From positions 1 to 51,215 of IMG/VR virus record IMGVR_UViG_3300030333_004761: a stretch of DNA of 51,215 nucleotides; one strand, given 5' to 3'. Position numbers and translations under genes: made by a program. The DNA comes from a virus. The notes beneath the pieces are model-generated. The model was not told where the DNA came from and did no database searches. It saw only the letters and a list, made by a program, of their open reading frames with translations. Positions 50,158 through 51,215 of this stretch are shown in pieces (the first letter of the stretch is position 1; each line of letters starts with the position of its first letter).

Positions 50158-50438
50158 TATCCTTGCCAAATCATATCAGGCATTGGTTGTTGCCCTGGTC
50201 TATTAGTTATCAATAATATAAAGTACCCTACAAACCATATTATATTAAACAACCATGCTTGTCTCCAGAGATACTTCCGTACTCCCATAGCAAGGAACAC
50301 ATTCCTTACTGCCTTAGGATCATCTTCATTACCTATTGATCTAAGAATTTGTTCTATTATAACAGCAACTATTGTTCCTATCACCAATGGATAAAAAACA
50401 AAATTTGCGAATGACATTATTGAGATTAAGAAAATCAT
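50157..50438 (-). CDS. Membrane protein coupled to pyrE
   Basis: A 93-residue protein with two hydrophobic segments ([20 protein letters not shown] and [26 protein letters not shown]). ATG overlaps the pyrE TGA by four bases. Pro-rich end (RPGQQPMPD). No family recognised; a small inner-membrane protein of unknown role. Confidence 0.55.
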   Translation of the reverse strand: MIFLISIMSFANFVFYPLVIGTIVAVIIEQILRSIGNEDDPKAVRNVFLAMGVRKYLWRQAWLFNIIWFVGYFILLITNRPGQQPMPDMIWQG

Positions 50439-50971
50439 TTGAAATCCTCTAAAGTAAATAAACTTATTAATTCTATACCTGCATCATAAAAAGTAAATGG
50501 ATTATGTTCTTGTCTATCAACAATAGATATGATACGTTCAACAGTATATCCTGCATCCCTTATCTTCTCTACTGCTTTTAAAGATGATCCACCAGTAGTA
50601 ACTACATCTTCTAAGATTGTAACACGTTGACCCTGTAATGGCAATGGACCTTCTATCCAAGCATCCGTACCATGACCTTTAGATTGTTTACGAACTATCA
50701 ATGCATTAAGAATACGTTCTTGAGTCCATGCTGCGAGAGCAACACCACTTACAAGAGGATCAGCACCAAGAGTAAGTCCTGCAACAGCAACAGAATCATC
50801 TTCAACCTGTTCTAACATCATAGATGAAGTTAATGCAAGACCTTCTCCACTTAAAATAACAGGCTTACAATTTATATAATGTTCGCTAGTCTTACCAGAA
50901 GAAAGTTTATATTCACCTTTACGGTAAGCCCTATCCTTTAATAATTTTAATAAATCTTCTCTATAAAACAT
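50435..50971 (-). CDS. pyrE: Orotate phosphoribosyltransferase
   Basis: A 178-residue OPRTase, which joins orotate to PRPP to make OMP in pyrimidine synthesis. The N-terminal [20 protein letters not shown] is the substrate-side loop and [20 protein letters not shown] is the PRPP-binding motif (DVVTTGGS). Length is slightly shorter than bacterial PyrE (about 210). With thyX it indicates active pyrimidine supply for phage DNA. It is flanked by the psbA terminator and by a coupled membrane protein. Confidence 0.9.
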   Translation of the reverse strand: MFYREDLLKLLKDRAYRKGEYKLSSGKTSEHYINCKPVILSGEGLALTSSMMLEQVEDDSVAVAGLTLGADPLVSGVALAAWTQERILNALIVRKQSKGHGTDAWIEGPLPLQGQRVTILEDVVTTGGSSLKAVEKIRDAGYTVERIISIVDRQEHNPFTFYDAGIELISLFTLEDFK

Positions 50972-50993
50972 AGTTTATTTTTTATGTAGGTTC

Positions 50994-51023
50994 AAAAAAA
51001 TACCCCGATTTTTTTTCGGGGTA
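50994..51023 (-). terminator. Intrinsic terminator after psbA and the 25-residue peptide
   Basis: Minus-strand TACCCCGA, A-rich loop, TCGGGGTA then TTTTTTT. Near-identical in stem sequence to the terminator after gp53 at 38834-38859. It separates the psbA unit from pyrE. Confidence 0.88.
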
Positions 51024-51039
51024 TCTGGGAATTAAAAGG

Positions 51040-51117
51040 TCAATTTCCTTTTGGGGTCATCTTCCATGCACCGAGTGCAGCACCGCCAACAGCAGCGACT
51101 ATGATTAAGATTTCCAT
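51040..51117 (-). CDS. 25-residue membrane peptide coupled to psbA
   Basis: From ATG 51117, sharing one base with the psbA stop (TAATG), to TGA 51040. The peptide starts [20 protein letters not shown] and ends TPKGN. A single 15-18-residue hydrophobic helix with a Gly-zipper-like GGAALGA, then a short basic tail, resembles the size of one-span PSII subunits (PsbI, PsbT, PsbM), but I recognise none of them. It sits before the psbA terminator, so it shares the psbA mRNA. Confidence 0.5.
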   Translation of the reverse strand: MEILIIVAAVGGAALGAWKMTPKGN

Positions 51118-51215
51118 TAACCTACAGCAGGTGCTGTAAGTGCAACCTCTGTAGTCTCAGCAGATGCTAAGTCTAGTGGGAAGTTGTGTGCATTTCTTTC
51201 ATGCATAACTTCCAT
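51117..51215 (-). CDS. psbA: Photosystem II D1 protein, C-terminal end (partial)
   Basis: The last 32 codons of psbA, running in from the right edge. [20 protein letters not shown] is the diagnostic D1 C-terminus, including His and Glu/Asp ligands of the manganese cluster region ([13 protein letters not shown]) and the processing site after Ala. The remaining [12 protein letters not shown] is the cleaved extension. Phage D1 keeps host photosynthesis running during infection. Its promoter is outside the window. Confidence 0.97.
   Translation of the reverse strand: MEVMHERNAHNFPLDLASAETTEVALTAPAVG

Noticed and set aside
49954-50394. Plus-strand 146-codon frame
   Set aside because: Lies opposite two coupled minus-strand genes and crosses their junction; antisense-type composition rich in His, Ile and Phe.
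1-51215. CRISPR arrays, insertion sequences, integrase or attachment sites
   Set aside because: No repeat-spacer pattern, transposase or recombinase motif was seen; the repeats present are within structural proteins or terminators.

Overview
The window is a segment of a T4-like (Tevenvirinae-type) cyanophage genome, probably infecting marine Prochlorococcus or Synechococcus. The evidence is a T4-type virion gene set (gp4, gp5, gp26, gp48, gp53, gp54, gp32, gp33) combined with cyanobacterial auxiliary genes: the C-terminal end of psbA, cp12, a CpeT-type bilin lyase, heme oxygenase ho1, phoH, thyX and pyrE. The DNA is AT-rich and very tightly packed, with ATGA or TAATG overlaps at many gene joints. 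Almost everything is on the minus strand; gp48 and gp53 are the only clear plus-strand genes. No gap exceeds about 140 bases. I found no tRNA, CRISPR array, transposon or integrase.

Layout from left to right. (1) 1-5122 looks like an early or host-takeover region. It has two DNA methyltransferases, a ParB-like protein, a possible GIY-YIG-like protein and a run of tiny hypothetical genes, served by sigma70-type promoters, one of them an exact TTGACA-N17-TATAAT. (2) 5137-18572 is a block of ten fibre or adhesin-type virion genes. Seven share a short repeated 'peg' module and carry different C-terminal tips (glycine-rich, fibrinogen-like, discoidin-like, unknown). (3) 18603-20918 holds small hypotheticals and two 2-oxoglutarate oxygenases. 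(4) 20938-36832 is the baseplate and tail assembly cluster, read on the minus strand as gp4, gp54, gp26, gp51, two tape-measure-like giants, a gp27-like hub protein, then a cp12-cpeT-ho1 cassette with three oxygenase or cupin genes, then gp5. (5) 36869-38808 has gp48 and gp53 on the plus strand. (6) 38891-46539 carries replication, late-transcription and metabolic genes (gp32, gp33, RecB-like exonuclease, phoH, thyX, glutaredoxin), two exported proteins and small conserved genes. (7) 46536-51215 has a large repeat-built virion protein, pyrE, a 25-residue membrane peptide and the end of psbA.

The late module appears to be driven by T4-type late promoters. TATAAATA, AATAAATA, CATAAATA and CTAAATA copies sit just upstream of most structural operons, and gp33, the late coactivator, is encoded here. 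cp12, cpeT and ho1 lie behind such a late element, so a late bilin and carbon-flux programme is a reasonable inference. Two genes, gp32 and a small exported porin-like protein, have a sigma70-type promoter interleaved with a late element.

The strongest candidates for something undescribed are: a probable -1 frameshift (T TTT TTC) joining gp26 to a start-less gp51 reading frame immediately before a tape-measure-like gene, the arrangement of lambda G/GT; the modular fibre-tip array; the structured leader RNA with dual promoter upstream of the porin-like gene; the 25-residue membrane peptide coupled to psbA; and the methyltransferase/ParB-like/GIY-YIG-like module. All identifications come from reading motifs by eye, with no database search.
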